A stretch of 64,000 nucleotides of DNA from Lucifuga dentata (Eukaryota > Chordata > Actinopteri > Ophidiiformes > Bythitidae). A program made the position numbers and the translations under genes. The stretch spans positions 248,001 through 312,000 of the forward strand of contig VXCM01000257.1 in the NCBI GenBank assembly GCA_014773175.1, given 5' to 3'. Below, one piece after another: positions 12,942 to 24,327 of this stretch (within the stretch, counting starts at the first letter, position 1; the number at the start of each line of letters is the position of its first letter). The notes beneath the pieces are model-generated. The model worked only from the letters and a program-made list of their open reading frames with translations, was not told the origin of the DNA and searched no databases.

Positions 12942-13943
12942 CTGCGTTGAAACACAGAAGAAGAATCTGGGTTATGGTTTAATAATTCCACACAGTGAAC
13001 ATCAGTGAGTCATTTTGTAGACTGACAGTTCAAACTATCCTGCCTTCATTTTCCTCTCCGATTGTTCATCTTTCCTGCTTCATCTCTTTTAAAAGCAAGC
13101 GGTTATAGTAGAAAAGGAAAAGATATTGATCGGCAGATACATTTTTGAAATTTCAAAAGTAGGACAGAGCGATAAACAGAAACTAGCAGGAGACACACAG
13201 GGGAACAAAGAAAGCTACAGGCTCCAGCTGAACTAGGACAAAAACATTTAATGTCAACGTCAAAACTTCTGCGCTGAAAGAATTCATAAAAGTGGACAGA
13301 CAGATGGAAGGATTGTTAAAAATGAACGAGTGGAGGACTTTGTTGACACAGATGGTGCAATGTTTTGTTTTAGCTGGAGGGATCTCCCCAAAAACCATGT
13401 TTAGCAAAGTAAGCAGAATATATTTTAGATAGATTTCAGAACTTTTTGCATTATTCTTATATTTTTATGTTTAGTTAGTTTATTATTACTAAGTTTATTA
13501 TAAGTTATAAGTAAGTTTATTATTTTGCTGCAGTAGCTCCACTTAGACTAGCTTCTCTGTCCACTCAGTGATATATTTCATATTGGGTTGAGCAATTATA
13601 AACCCCCAAATTGAGAACAGAGCAGAAATGTCAATGCTAAATCATACATAACATTAGTTAATAATCCATAAATCTGCTTTAAAAAAAATCACTGACCTTA
13701 GAAAAGCAGGTAGCAAAAACATTTAGTGGAGGACTCTGTTATATGAACAGGTGTGTAGTTGATGCTCTGTGAAACCAGTTGACGATAGCTGTGTGTGACT
13801 GACTTTATGATCCTTTATGAGCCTGGTGTGTGTGAGTGTGCGCGTGTGTGTCAGAGAGATAGAGAGGAAGAGAGTGATGTGCTTGTATGAATAGCTTTAG
13901 ATTGCTCTGAAAGTGGTCCAGTTGTTTTCATTATGAGAAGTGC

Positions 13944-13945
<2 letters not shown>

Positions 13946-13978
<33 letters not shown>
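13946..13978. repeat. (CA)n microsatellite
   Basis: Pure CA run. Confidence 0.97.
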
Positions 13979-13981
<3 letters not shown>

Positions 13982-14096
13982 TGGAGCCTAAAACTAAAGT
14001 AGCACACACAGAGAGCCATATGTGTGTCAGCAGGGAGTGAGGCTGTGTCACTAACAGTATCTGAATTGAGCAGAATGAACCTGCTGTGCTTCAAAG

Positions 14097-14100
<4 letters not shown>

Positions 14101-14158
<58 letters not shown>
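14101..14158. repeat. (AG)n microsatellite
   Basis: Pure AG run 0.6 kb from the microexon candidate. Confidence 0.97.
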
Positions 14159-14159
<1 letters not shown>

Positions 14160-14744
14160 AAATTTGGCAATGTTGTCCACAGTAAGTGGACAGCTGACCC
14201 ACTCATCTGGTCCCTGTTCTATTAATGACAGCTGCCAACACGAAAGTTTGAAATGAGGAGATGAAACCTAATTAGTTTCTCCCTCAGGTCTGCGCTTCAT
14301 TAATGTTCTCTTTTTCTTTTTTCCCTCTCATTTCATGTCCATTCCTCTTGCTGTCTCTCTTATAAATGTTTCTTTATTCTTATGAAAATGGGAAAATGTT
14401 CTGCTCCCAGAACCTACACTACATCCTCCATATACACTCCATAAGTCTCCGTACTCCCACATAAGACCCAGCCATCTCGATTTAGTCATCGATTCTGTCA
14501 AAAAAAAAACTGAGTTAACAAAGGATTTTTCAAAAGTTGCCATGAGTAAATATCAGCACCAAATTAAAATCAGCATCCTAATCCTAATTAACGTCCTAAT
14601 CAGCGTCCAACCCTTTCTGTGCTTTTAAATCCCCCTCAGCTCTGCAGCGCCATTGTACCGCTGTCAGAGAAACACCACAATGTGTGGGCTTTCCAGGAAG
14701 TTACTGCTGTAAATTTCAAAATATCATATTAATAAATTACTTAC

Positions 14745-14753
14745 CTCTGCCTC
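14745..14753 (-). CDS. spock1: Candidate 9-nt microexon (Glu-Ala-Glu) of spock1
   Basis: The minus strand reads ...CATTTAAAG, then GAGGCAGAG, then GTAAGTAA. The 9 nt keep phase 0 and would turn RFRD-DDYF into RFRD-EAE-DDYF. Upstream is a long pyrimidine tract (about 14769-14822), a TGC close to its downstream end, and a branch-point-like CTGAC near 14830, an arrangement typical of neuronal microexons. From memory, SPOCK3 has Glu-Val-Glu exactly between FRD and DDYF, which supports homology. Alternatives are a 6-nt exon using the AG at 14751-14752, or no splicing at all. It lies 1.8 kb upstream of exon 3. Confidence 0.6.
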
Positions 14754-14898
14754 CTTTAAATGATTTGCAGAGGAGAGAGAGGAGAATGGAGGAAAAGAGA
14801 GGAGAACAAGAAAGAAAGGTCAGTGATAATGGTATATGTGTTGTCTATCAGATCTGTTACAATCCCACGCTGCTCATTCTGAATACTGAAGCAAAGAT

Positions 14899-14915
14899 AC
14901 ACACACACACACACA
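14899..14915. repeat. Short (CA)n run
   Basis: Pure CA run. Confidence 0.9.
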
Positions 14916-15314
14916 CGAATGCAGCCTTATGAGATTGTTTTATTTGATGTGGCATGTAATTTGAACCACATCGAGGGCAAGCTGTACACCCTTCAAGGAG
15001 CAGCAAAGCCGACAGAAAAGAGAGAGAGGAGAAAGATTGAGAGGGAGGGAAGTATTGCAAAAGGGCAAGAGGAGAAAAGGCATTTGATTTTTGTGCCTTT
15101 TCATTGTGACAGTGTGTTGAGGAGAGAAGAGAAGAGAAGATAAATGGATTGGTTCTAACAATGGTTCTAACGGTTCAAACAAAGATAAAGAGCTTCCCTT
15201 TCTTCTATCTTAACACTCTATGTTTCACCTTTTTCTTGCCTGTTTACAAAACCCACAGAAAGGCTGCAGTGATGAATTAGAGCCAAGTCAAGGCTCTTCT
15301 TTGAATCGCTGTAG

Positions 15315-15342
15315 GTGTGTGTGTCTGTGTCTGTGTGTGTGT
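15315..15342. repeat. Imperfect (GT)n run
   Basis: GT dinucleotides with two interruptions. Confidence 0.9.
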
Positions 15343-16018
15343 TTGTACGAGGGATCATACGGGAGGTCATTGTTTTGAGCTAAAGGTTGGAAAATGTTTT
15401 TACAGTATGACAAATCCTTTACCGCTCACATCAAAAATGACTATGATGTTCGTTCTTCCATGGTTTCTACTAGTCAGTGTTATTGAAGGAGTAGTCACAG
15501 TGGTTTCTGCTCAACTTCTTATTATTGCTAGAGAGTATCATTTCCCCAGGACCCCCATTAATATTTTAGTGTGCTCATCTCAAAAGCATTAAGCGGCTGT
15601 TGAGCCTACCTTGACTCTGCCCCAATGTCATTCAAACCCTTCAAAGTGATTATGAGGAGATAAAACCATGACTTTATTATCATATTGTCTTTGTTGGAGG
15701 TGTGGCAGGAATTTTTAATAAAATAGCTTCATGATGAAGTTGAAGGTGAAGTTTTACACCTGTCTTAGTGTACATCTGCAGAATTTTAAGCATTCTACAG
15801 AAGGTTTTTGGTTAAAAAAAAAAATCTTTGGGTTTAATTAGAAATCTGTTTAAAATTTAATACAAGAGCTGTCACAGAAATTGGGATCTCTTTATTCTAA
15901 ACAGCCTCTACTGCTATCAAAATTATACAAAGCAGTTTATTTTGCAGTGTCTCTGTCTGACACATTTAAATTAGGTCATTCAAGTTAATGTTATTATCCA
16001 TGTGGAAAAATGGCGTAA

Positions 16019-16051
16019 AAAAAAAAAAAAAAAANAAAAAAAAAAAAAAAA
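16019..16051. repeat. Poly(A) run with a single N
   Basis: Homopolymer A with N at 16035. Confidence 0.95.
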
Positions 16052-16163
16052 GACAAGACAGCAACAGAAACTGAGAACATGGTGTAAATTATAATCTCAG
16101 CTGAATATACAATAATGCTAACATTATATTGCTAGAAGTATGTTAGCATTTCTATGTTTCTTA

Positions 16164-17019
16164 GGGTGTTGTCAGACCTGTAGTCTGTTTGTTCTGGTTG
16201 GAATCAGGGACTAAATTCTTCAAGTGTTGCATTTACCACTTGATTTGGTTCAGTTTCACACAGGAAATACATCTATTCCAAAACTAAGTAACCAAAATAT
16301 AGCAACAAAAGTCATGTGAGATCATTCACTTTCCTCATTAGTCAAAAATGTCTGGGGATGGGAGAAAGAAAATCAAAACAGGAAGAAATTAACTATGCCG
16401 GGAAAACTTAATAACATGCAACAAAGATGAATTTGAGATACATTCCTAATCACAGTCATCATTTGGGCCATGCACCAAGAAAATTATGGCAACAGAAGCT
16501 GAATTTGACTTCAAGACAACTTCTGGAAAACCATGTTATTTCACATTATGTGAAAAAGATGTGCTGCTCAGACAGCTGAACAGGAGCATGGAGCAACATA
16601 CTGAGCACATACAACCACATGCTAACCTTTAACATATTCATCACAATATTTTCACAGCATCTATTTCAATTACTATGGCTAATCAAAGATGGAGTTTAAC
16701 AGATGCATTTAATCATTTTTAAGTAAGGGATATCTGATGAGCATTTAACATAAAACAAACTTTTCTGCAGTTGTAGATAACTACATGCAACCCTCTTTGC
16801 TTCTAGATTAATGAATAGATTGATCTGCAGTCATAAGTAGTGAGGATCATGTTAATGCCACAAATGGACCAGTCTGGCTCAGTTTGTTTGTTTTGGTGCA
16901 GACCTGAGTTTGATAGTGGTGTCCATATATGCCCATAAGAGCTGAACTTAAGGTGAACTGAACTTAATGTTCAAAGGTCCAAAACAAACACTCAAAACAA
17001 AGTAGTTGTGAAAACACCC
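16164..17019. mobile_element. hAT-like non-autonomous element with terminal inverted repeats
   Basis: The left end, GGGTGTTGTCAGACCTGTAG, and the right end, GTAGTTGTGAAAACACCC, are imperfect inverted repeats. The interior near the ends (GTTCAGTTTCACACAGG on the left, GGTCCAAAACAAAC on the right) resembles MITE-like repeats common in fish. No transposase frame is present. Exact limits and the target-site duplication are unclear, so superfamily assignment is tentative. Confidence 0.5.
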
Positions 17020-17431
17020 ATTGAAAATATCTGTGTGAAAACACCTCTCGGGTGAAAACACTCTTTCTCAACCTTTCTGGTTCAATAGATCAACAGATTT
17101 AATTACAACTGGTTCAGAACTATTTGGGCCAAGCTCACAGCACAAACTGCTCTAGCATTCATCTGGGACCAGATCACGACCACCTACCCTTAAACTTGGG
17201 GTTGGTGTGTCTTACTTTATCTGAGTTGGAGTGTGCTTCTGATAAAGTTCTACATCATAGAGAAGACAAACCAGCAGGGAACACTTGCACTGCCAGTACA
17301 TCCAGAAATCCACTTGTAACCTCACCATTGTGTGATATTATCTTTAAAAAAAGAAAAATAAAAGTCTGTAATGACTGTCAAAATTTCATCCTCTGTGACT
17401 ATTCTGGTCAATTGACCACTGGGTCAATCTA

Positions 17432-17470
17432 TTTTTTTTTTTTTTTTTTTTNTTTTTTTTTTTTTTTTTT
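17432..17470. repeat. Poly(T) run with a single N
   Basis: Homopolymer T with N at 17452. Confidence 0.95.
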
Positions 17471-18968
17471 AATCCGTAGCTTCATGTGATGGACCTGAGA
17501 TCAAATGTGATAGCACATCCCTGAGGAATTCTGTGTGACAGAAAAATGTAGAGTAAGATTAAAAGAATTCAAAGTGGAATCAAAGTGGGAATGGCTTAAG
17601 CCTGATTGCCTTCTCTCACCAGAAATAACCTCCTCTGAAGTAATGTGTATGTGTGGGTATTTGTGCACAAATATTCACATTAACATAAAAATAGGTAAAG
17701 CCCTGCCTGCAGTGCTGACTGAGGATGTCATAATGTGGGGATGAGGATGTAAATCTGGTCTCTCAGTCGAAACTAAACAGCATTAAAAATTTACTCTGTA
17801 CTTTATGGATTTTATTCATGGATTTGGAACCTTGCCAAATTCTCCCCCCCTTTTTTTGCTATTCTTCATAGCCTCTAATACATTCCCCTCTACTCCTCTT
17901 TCTCTCCCTTTTCCTCTTCCTCTTCCTCCCGGACAGACACATATAGACAGGCACTGGTCTAGAATCATATCAGCATCTTATATGGATGCAATATGAGCTG
18001 TGTGAGCAGATAGCAAAGCAGAGCTGAGAGTGGATTTTAGAGATACACCGCCTATTTTACTGAAGGCCTCCTCTAAGGAAGTGAAGAATGCTGAGTAGGA
18101 CCAATGTAAAATTAAATAGGATTCTTCGAGGCCCATATTGCAGGAACAATTCACACACATGCGTGCGAACACATACTCAGAGGAGAAATAGTGCACGGAG
18201 GACATGTTAGTCTCTAAATTTGATTGTGATTCTGCTCCCATAAGAATCATTGTTGTTATTGGTATATGTAGGTGAAAACTTGTTAATTTTCATGAAATTA
18301 CACAAAATCATCACCAAGTCTTTGGATGGCCTTAACAAAAAATGAACTTTCATGAATTATGACAATTCATTGACTTGATTTGTGCAATATGTGCATTAGC
18401 AAAGCTGAAGGTTTTTCCCAGGCTATTTAAAGCCATTATATTCATCAACATAACAGGCTTATTAAGCTTTAAAAAGATTTCCTTTCCATCATAAGCCATA
18501 AAAGGTGTCTAATACGGAAACTCATTAAATGTCATTTGAGAAATTATTTGGACGAGTAGGTTTGTAAGTGACTTTGAGAGCTTTACATGCAATAAACATT
18601 ATGACTAGTACTTAAATCCACAACAATGTGATGTAATGTTTGCTTTGGGTAAAGTGGAGAGTGAAGCAGACAGAAGATGGACTGAGGGAGAGAGGAATGT
18701 AGATATAAGGAGGCAGGAGGAGTCATATATGGATATATGGATAGAAGAGAGGATAAGAAGGAAAGAAGACAGAGGAGAGTGACAGATGGAGGATGAGAGA
18801 AGGCAGGGGAAGAGGAGGAGAGAAGGAAAGTGGAGTTCTGTTGTTTTCTATCCAAAATTTGCATTGACTGCCTCAGCATTGACAGGAAGCTTATTGTTCG
18901 TAGGAGTAGACATGTAACACTAAATAAAATGTGCTGCCTTGAAGATGATGAAACCTCATGTGCACGCA

Positions 18969-18977
18969 TGCACACAC

Positions 18978-19028
<51 letters not shown>
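18969..19028. repeat. (CA)n microsatellite
   Basis: Long CA run with one early interruption. Confidence 0.97.
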
Positions 19029-19030
<2 letters not shown>

Positions 19031-20167
19031 TAGGTTAAAATAAAAAGCGGCACTTTCACAACCCATCACTTAATTCAATCCAAACACAAAGTTACAAGGT
19101 TCTGGCTAACCAATGGTAGCATTTGAATTCACAGCCAATCCAGCTTCTCCAGAGACAAATGACTTTTTCTTGAGATCTGTGCTTGCTTCTCTCCTTCTCC
19201 CCCTGGCCTTCTATTTTTATAGCTTCCCTCATTCATCAACTCTCTTCCTCTCTCCTTTTCTCTTTTTTCATTGCAGAATACATCCCTCAACTGATCCAGC
19301 AACTGACAACTTTGGCTGTGTGCCAAACATCCAAAATATGCTTCCTCTTCATTCTGTCCCTTCCTTTCACATTAATGAGGAGAAAAGCTTTGCTGGGCTA
19401 CAAACTGAACAGTCTGTTATTTCAAATATCTCACCATTTTCACAGTCTTCAAAGTTCTTTCTTCTCTCCAATATTCTTTCCAATCTGTCTTCCTGTCTCT
19501 TTCTCCTCAGATTCAGGATATTGAGGATGGAAATCAATAGATTACTGGGGAGGATGAGCGACAGGAAGAAGAAGAAGAAGACAGAGAAAGTTTCAAAAAG
19601 GATAATAAAAAAGCCATGGAAACTTGAAGAAAATGATGTTAGGGAAAAAAAGACCAATAAAAAGATGGGTTACTAATGCAAAAACAGGCTGAGAGAGAGC
19701 AATCTTTGCACATGCTCAGTGTGAATGAAAAATTGAATACAGAAGAACCAATGAGTGACAGACAGGTAGAACCTAAATGACAGAAACAATTAAGGTAGAG
19801 AGAGTTGGTGTGGAAGAATGACACACTGGACTTATCAAAATGATTGGCTGTCAGGGCATCCGTGGTAAAAATTTTCATCCAAGTGTCAAGTGAGTTTCCT
19901 GCAAATGTCTGAAATGACCCGAAGAATAAATTGTGAATCAGTTATATTTCGTGCTGGTATTGGTGCGTTTCCAACATTTTGTTAGCGAATGAATGAATGA
20001 GCGATTGTAGCTTTTGGGCTCAATACATGTAGAGATACAGGAAACATGCAAACTGACAAGGAAAATGCAAAGTTTGAAACACTTCTCTTGTTAATCACTA
20101 TTCATCACATCTATCACTATTCATAACACCTTACAACACTGACAAGTGTGTTGAGGTCAGCCTATAG

Positions 20168-20300
20168 CCCTTTTCCACTATGAGGCTGAATCGTACCATG
20201 CCGGACTGAACTGGCGATCTTCTTCTCCATTACACTTGCATCCACAAGCCGAGCCGAAGCGAACTGAAACCTCCGTTTCTTTTTGGCTGAGATTTGAAGC
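20168..20300. mobile_element. Fragment of a teleost interspersed repeat
   Basis: The stretch around GCCCTTTTCCACTATGAGGC, then GTACCATGCCGGACTGAACT, and the CCGAGCCGAAGCGAACTGAA block resemble a short non-autonomous element I know to be widespread in fish. Ends could not be defined. Class is uncertain. Confidence 0.35.
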
Positions 20301-20339
20301 ACACCCAAAGCAAGCTATCCCCACCCATAGAAAGGCTGG

Positions 20340-20376
20340 GATGAGGTAGCGGTGTGATTGTCACCGCTACCTCATC
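20340..20376. repeat. Perfect 15-bp hairpin with 7-nt loop
   Basis: The left arm GATGAGGTAGCGGTG at 20340-20354 is the exact reverse complement of 20362-20376. No terminator-type T-run follows. It lies next to a mobile-element fragment. Confidence 0.95.
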
Positions 20377-21300
20377 AGTGTGTCAGCATTGCAGGGACAA
20401 CAGGATAGAAGAGCGGCATGTTTATGAAAAAATAAAAAACTTCAACAGTTATTCTATGGGCCTCTGCAGCCTACTTCCCCTATACATCATTCACTTGAAC
20501 CCCGGCTCAGCCCACCCTGTCCCAGGAGGTTCCCTTTTAATGAAAACAACACCTGAGCTGTGTGGAGCATGGATAAGGGCTGATTGGGTAAGGATTTAAC
20601 AGCAGTGAAGAAAAAAAAACAAAAAACAGCTCTACAGCTCTGTCTTGGGAAGGCACAGACTGATGGATGTAGATCTATAAATATTAGATAGGATGGCATC
20701 TCTGTGGATGCTCATGAAACAGCTGAAGGCCTATTACCAGTGACTGATTTCATCAAAAGTTGGGTGTTTGATTGGCTGAAGACATGAGAATCTTCAGAAG
20801 ATAATCGGAGAATCTATGCTTTGTCTTTCTGTGTGCTTGACTAAAGGTCTGACAGTAACTCAGACTGGCATATTGTAAGTATATGTCCCTATTTTTCTCT
20901 TTATGATGAGGTTGGAGAGTGTGTGTGCAGCCATAAGGTAGATGATGATGAATAAAATCTGCAGTCTCATTTCTCAGTTCTAACTCTCTCACATGGTGCT
21001 TTCCTCTGGCTGCCATAATCTTTCTATAACTTCTCCTTGGTGTGAAAAATCAAAGCCGTCCTTTTCTCGTGTCTAACTGTATCTATTCCTGGAAGAAGTT
21101 GACAGCTTGCTTTGAACGTTTCAGTTTCATTTTTGCTCACAGATGTTGCTGTACCACCACTGCAAGATATAGAGCTTTACAGTGAAAATCTTAACAGCCC
21201 ACTTGTTTCTCGTGTGTATGTGCATGTGTTTTGTCCACATTAAATCTAAATATCCCACACCGATCATGGCATATACCAGAACTATATATGTAGACAAATA

Positions 21301-21323
21301 AAAAAAAAAAAAAAAAAAAAAAA
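21301..21323. repeat. Poly(A) run
   Basis: Homopolymer A. Confidence 0.95.
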
Positions 21324-22109
21324 TCTAAAATACCCCAACTGAATAAGTTAAATGAGAGCGATGCATAAAGTAATTTTTGGAGGGAATAGCAGAAACCACA
21401 GAAAGAAAGGAAAGGCAGCTGCTTTCTAAAAGGTAACTAGTTCATCAGTTTTTAGCATTAGAGAGAACTTGGGCTGATAAAGAAAGACACATTACAAAGT
21501 AATTGAATTCATATATTTGCATTGATGAGCTTTGTGAAGGCTATAGAATAGGGATTAAAATAAAAAATCACAGAAGAGAAAAGCTCAAAATGAGGGCAAA
21601 GGTTCACAGCAAATTTAATATATTCACATGTCAACTGAGTTTCTTTTTCTCAATGTGTCTCTGCAGGGGAGTTTGTATTCTACACTGGGATCTTTTGAGT
21701 GTCAGTGTGAAAAGGTATAAAGAGTGAAGGAAATTATGCAAGAGTGTGATCATAGTAAATGTATAGCCATGTATTTTGGCTCTTCTTCTTCTTTTCTGAA
21801 TTCACTCAAAGCATTCCAATGCAGCGATTTCAAATCTGTAAGATAACTTCCTGCACAAAGCTATCCTATCTTTTTTTTAATACCAGCCTATCTGACAGAA
21901 GCCCTCATCTCCTGTTGCATCCCACAGTGATAATGCAGCTGTGGCAACCGGCCAAGTCTTAAGCCAATCATACACCTGCTCGCTTATCTGTCTGCTCCTC
22001 TAGGGAAACAAGGGAAGAGCCCAGGAGGATGGAGAGATAAATGGCCTCTCTTTACTCTGAGTGATTTTCTCTGTACTGTTTAAGCCTTTCCCCCTCTCTT
22101 TCTCCAGAC

Positions 22110-22910
22110 GAAAAACTTTTTTGGACCTCAAGAACTTTTCAGGAAGTCAGAAACTTCCATTTTGGTGCCTGAACTATAGTCTTGTGACCAATTTTCTAGT
22201 TTCAGCTCCAGGGTAGGTACTTCCCAATGGTTCAGGAATGGCTGGGTGGGGGTCACAGGACCAACAATGCAGTGAAACAGCAAAAGTGAGGTTTTCAGCA
22301 CTCACAAGCACTGAGTGGTGCTCAGTCAATTCAATTATTGTGTATTGGGAAATGAGCAGTGACTCCAAACCTCGCAGAATGTAACCTTTAGCAATGCACA
22401 TGCTCAGATTCTCCCCTTGACAAGGCCGCTCAGACTTCGACGACATTCAACTATGACCTTTGCAAAGCCCAACCAAGAGAGAGAAAAGTTGTATGCAATA
22501 CAACAATGAAGGATAAGCTCATAACCTGCATAAAGCAATTTCCCAATCGTACAATAATCTGGGCAGAAACACGATTAAATGGCAAAATTTCAGCAGTCAG
22601 ACAGGGCTACCAGGTTTGTAAACTGGCTGTATTGCTGTATTTGAAATGTGAGGTTTGGGTGCTCCTTGATGACGTGTGTTGCTATGTCAGCAGTCCATTC
22701 CCTGAGCTGATCAAGCTGCAGGACATTAGGAGTGTCGTCAGTGATGTGAGTGACATGCAGGTCACTCTCCATGGCACAAACACTGTTAACCATGTTAAAG
22801 CAACCTACAGCTCTGGCACAGTGCATGTGAGAATGCAAGCAAGGAAGTCATAGCTCCTACTCTGGATAGTTCCTAATTAATTTCAGAGCTATAGGTCCAT
22901 GAGAGCCTTC
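22110..22910. other. Possible decayed DNA-element region with overlapping open frames
   Basis: A 115-codon plus-strand frame (22506-22853) and an 82-codon minus-strand frame (22590-22838) overlap here. Neither resembles a family I recognise. The minus frame looks more protein-like, with few low-complexity runs. Blocks such as AGTTCC near both edges hint at a decayed transposon, but no clear terminal repeats were found. Treated as unidentified. Confidence 0.2.
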
Positions 22911-23595
22911 GGTTTGAGTTTCCTCCCCCATTAACATGCTAAGGCTATCCTGAAAAACTCAGCAGTCAAGCTGTAGTCAGATCTGTGCTCAACCTTTCCT
23001 CACTTCCCTTTTCACCCACTCTTCCTCAAGCTCCTTCATTTTGCTCTGAGACTTTCTGGATTTATTTTTTCTTGTTCTTTTTGTTTGGTCACAGAGTAAA
23101 TGCTAGTAGAAAGTTGAAAGAAAGCCTGTGAGAAGAAACTCTTATTCCTTTGTATTGATGTATACCTGTCTCTCAGGCTTTGTCAAACTAAATACAGGTC
23201 TTAGACAAACTGTCGCTATACTTTTCACGAGGTCTTTTTGCGTCTGTGGTTTGCGCCTGGGAAAAAGTATTTGCCTGTGTTGGTCTTTGTTATGGGGAAA
23301 GTCTACTTTTTAGGCGAGTAGGGATTTTCCTGGAGGTCATTCAATCTAGATTTACAGTAAAAGCTGAACTCAGCCAAAGTCCAAAATAGTACAATAAATC
23401 TTCCCTCTTAGTGCCTGTGTATAAAGGCAGACATGTATGACAGAACCGTGTACCTCATAATCAGTAAGTTATTTATCAATGCAGATAACAATGCATGAAC
23501 AAATGATAATGTTTATGTTGATTCTAAAGATACAGACAGAGAGGTAGGGAGACTTTCTACAGATCAATACACACATCTTGTTCGATCATCTGTCT

Positions 23596-23598
<3 letters not shown>

Positions 23599-23650
<52 letters not shown>
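23599..23650. repeat. (CT)n microsatellite
   Basis: Pure CT run ending in TTTCTCTC. Confidence 0.97.
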
Positions 23651-24209
23651 TTTGCTTTGGGAAACATTGTATAACACATCCTTTGTCCAGACTGTTTGGT
23701 ACAGATTTAATGTGGATCTTAAACAGAACCGCATTTTAACTGTGCCGCTTACAGGTTTATTGAAAACCTTAGTTCTTTGTCTTTAGTATTAAAAACAGAT
23801 AATGGACTTTTTACCTTTTGGTGTATTTCTACTGAAGCTTTGAAATCTATGCAGTTTAGGACACCTGCATAACAACTTATCTAATTTACCCAATGGACAG
23901 ATAAAAATATACTTTTTTTTTCTTTTCTTTTTTTCATTTTTGGTAAAATCATTACTTAGGCTGCTTGGTATTTTGGACTATAGAAATTGCTGACATAATT
24001 TGTTTAGATTAAATGTTTTATATCATCAATTGAATTTTATTATGACAGCCCATGACAAGTAGGATAGGGTATGTTCCCAATGTTTTCAATATCCCTTCTA
24101 CTAGTTTATGCAAGTAATAATTACCAAAGCATATTTTTACTTAAACTTAAATTACTGAAGTGTAATTACCAAAACAATACTTTTTTCATTGCATTGCATA
24201 GGTGAAAGT

Positions 24210-24240
24210 AAGTTTTTTTTTTTTTTTTTTTTTTTGTTTT
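24210..24240. repeat. Poly(T) run
   Basis: Homopolymer T with one G near its end. Confidence 0.9.
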
Positions 24241-24327
24241 GGAACAACAGCTTCATTCAGTACAGTAATCCAGTGTTTCTAAGTCCATAAAATTTTCTCT
24301 CAAACTTTGTCAAAACAAAATATATTT

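Noticed and set aside
17124..17489. 121-codon plus-strand frame
   Set aside because: Its 3' part runs through poly(T) and an N, and no splice or homology support was seen.
19113..19676. 187-codon plus-strand frame
   Set aside because: Hydrophobic then Lys-rich low-complexity translation of pyrimidine- and purine-rich DNA; overlapping frames on both strands are equally open and no family resemblance is visible.
22506..22853. 115-codon plus-strand frame considered as a gene
   Set aside because: No start context, splice signals or recognised domain, and an opposing frame of similar quality; left as an unidentified possible transposon relic.
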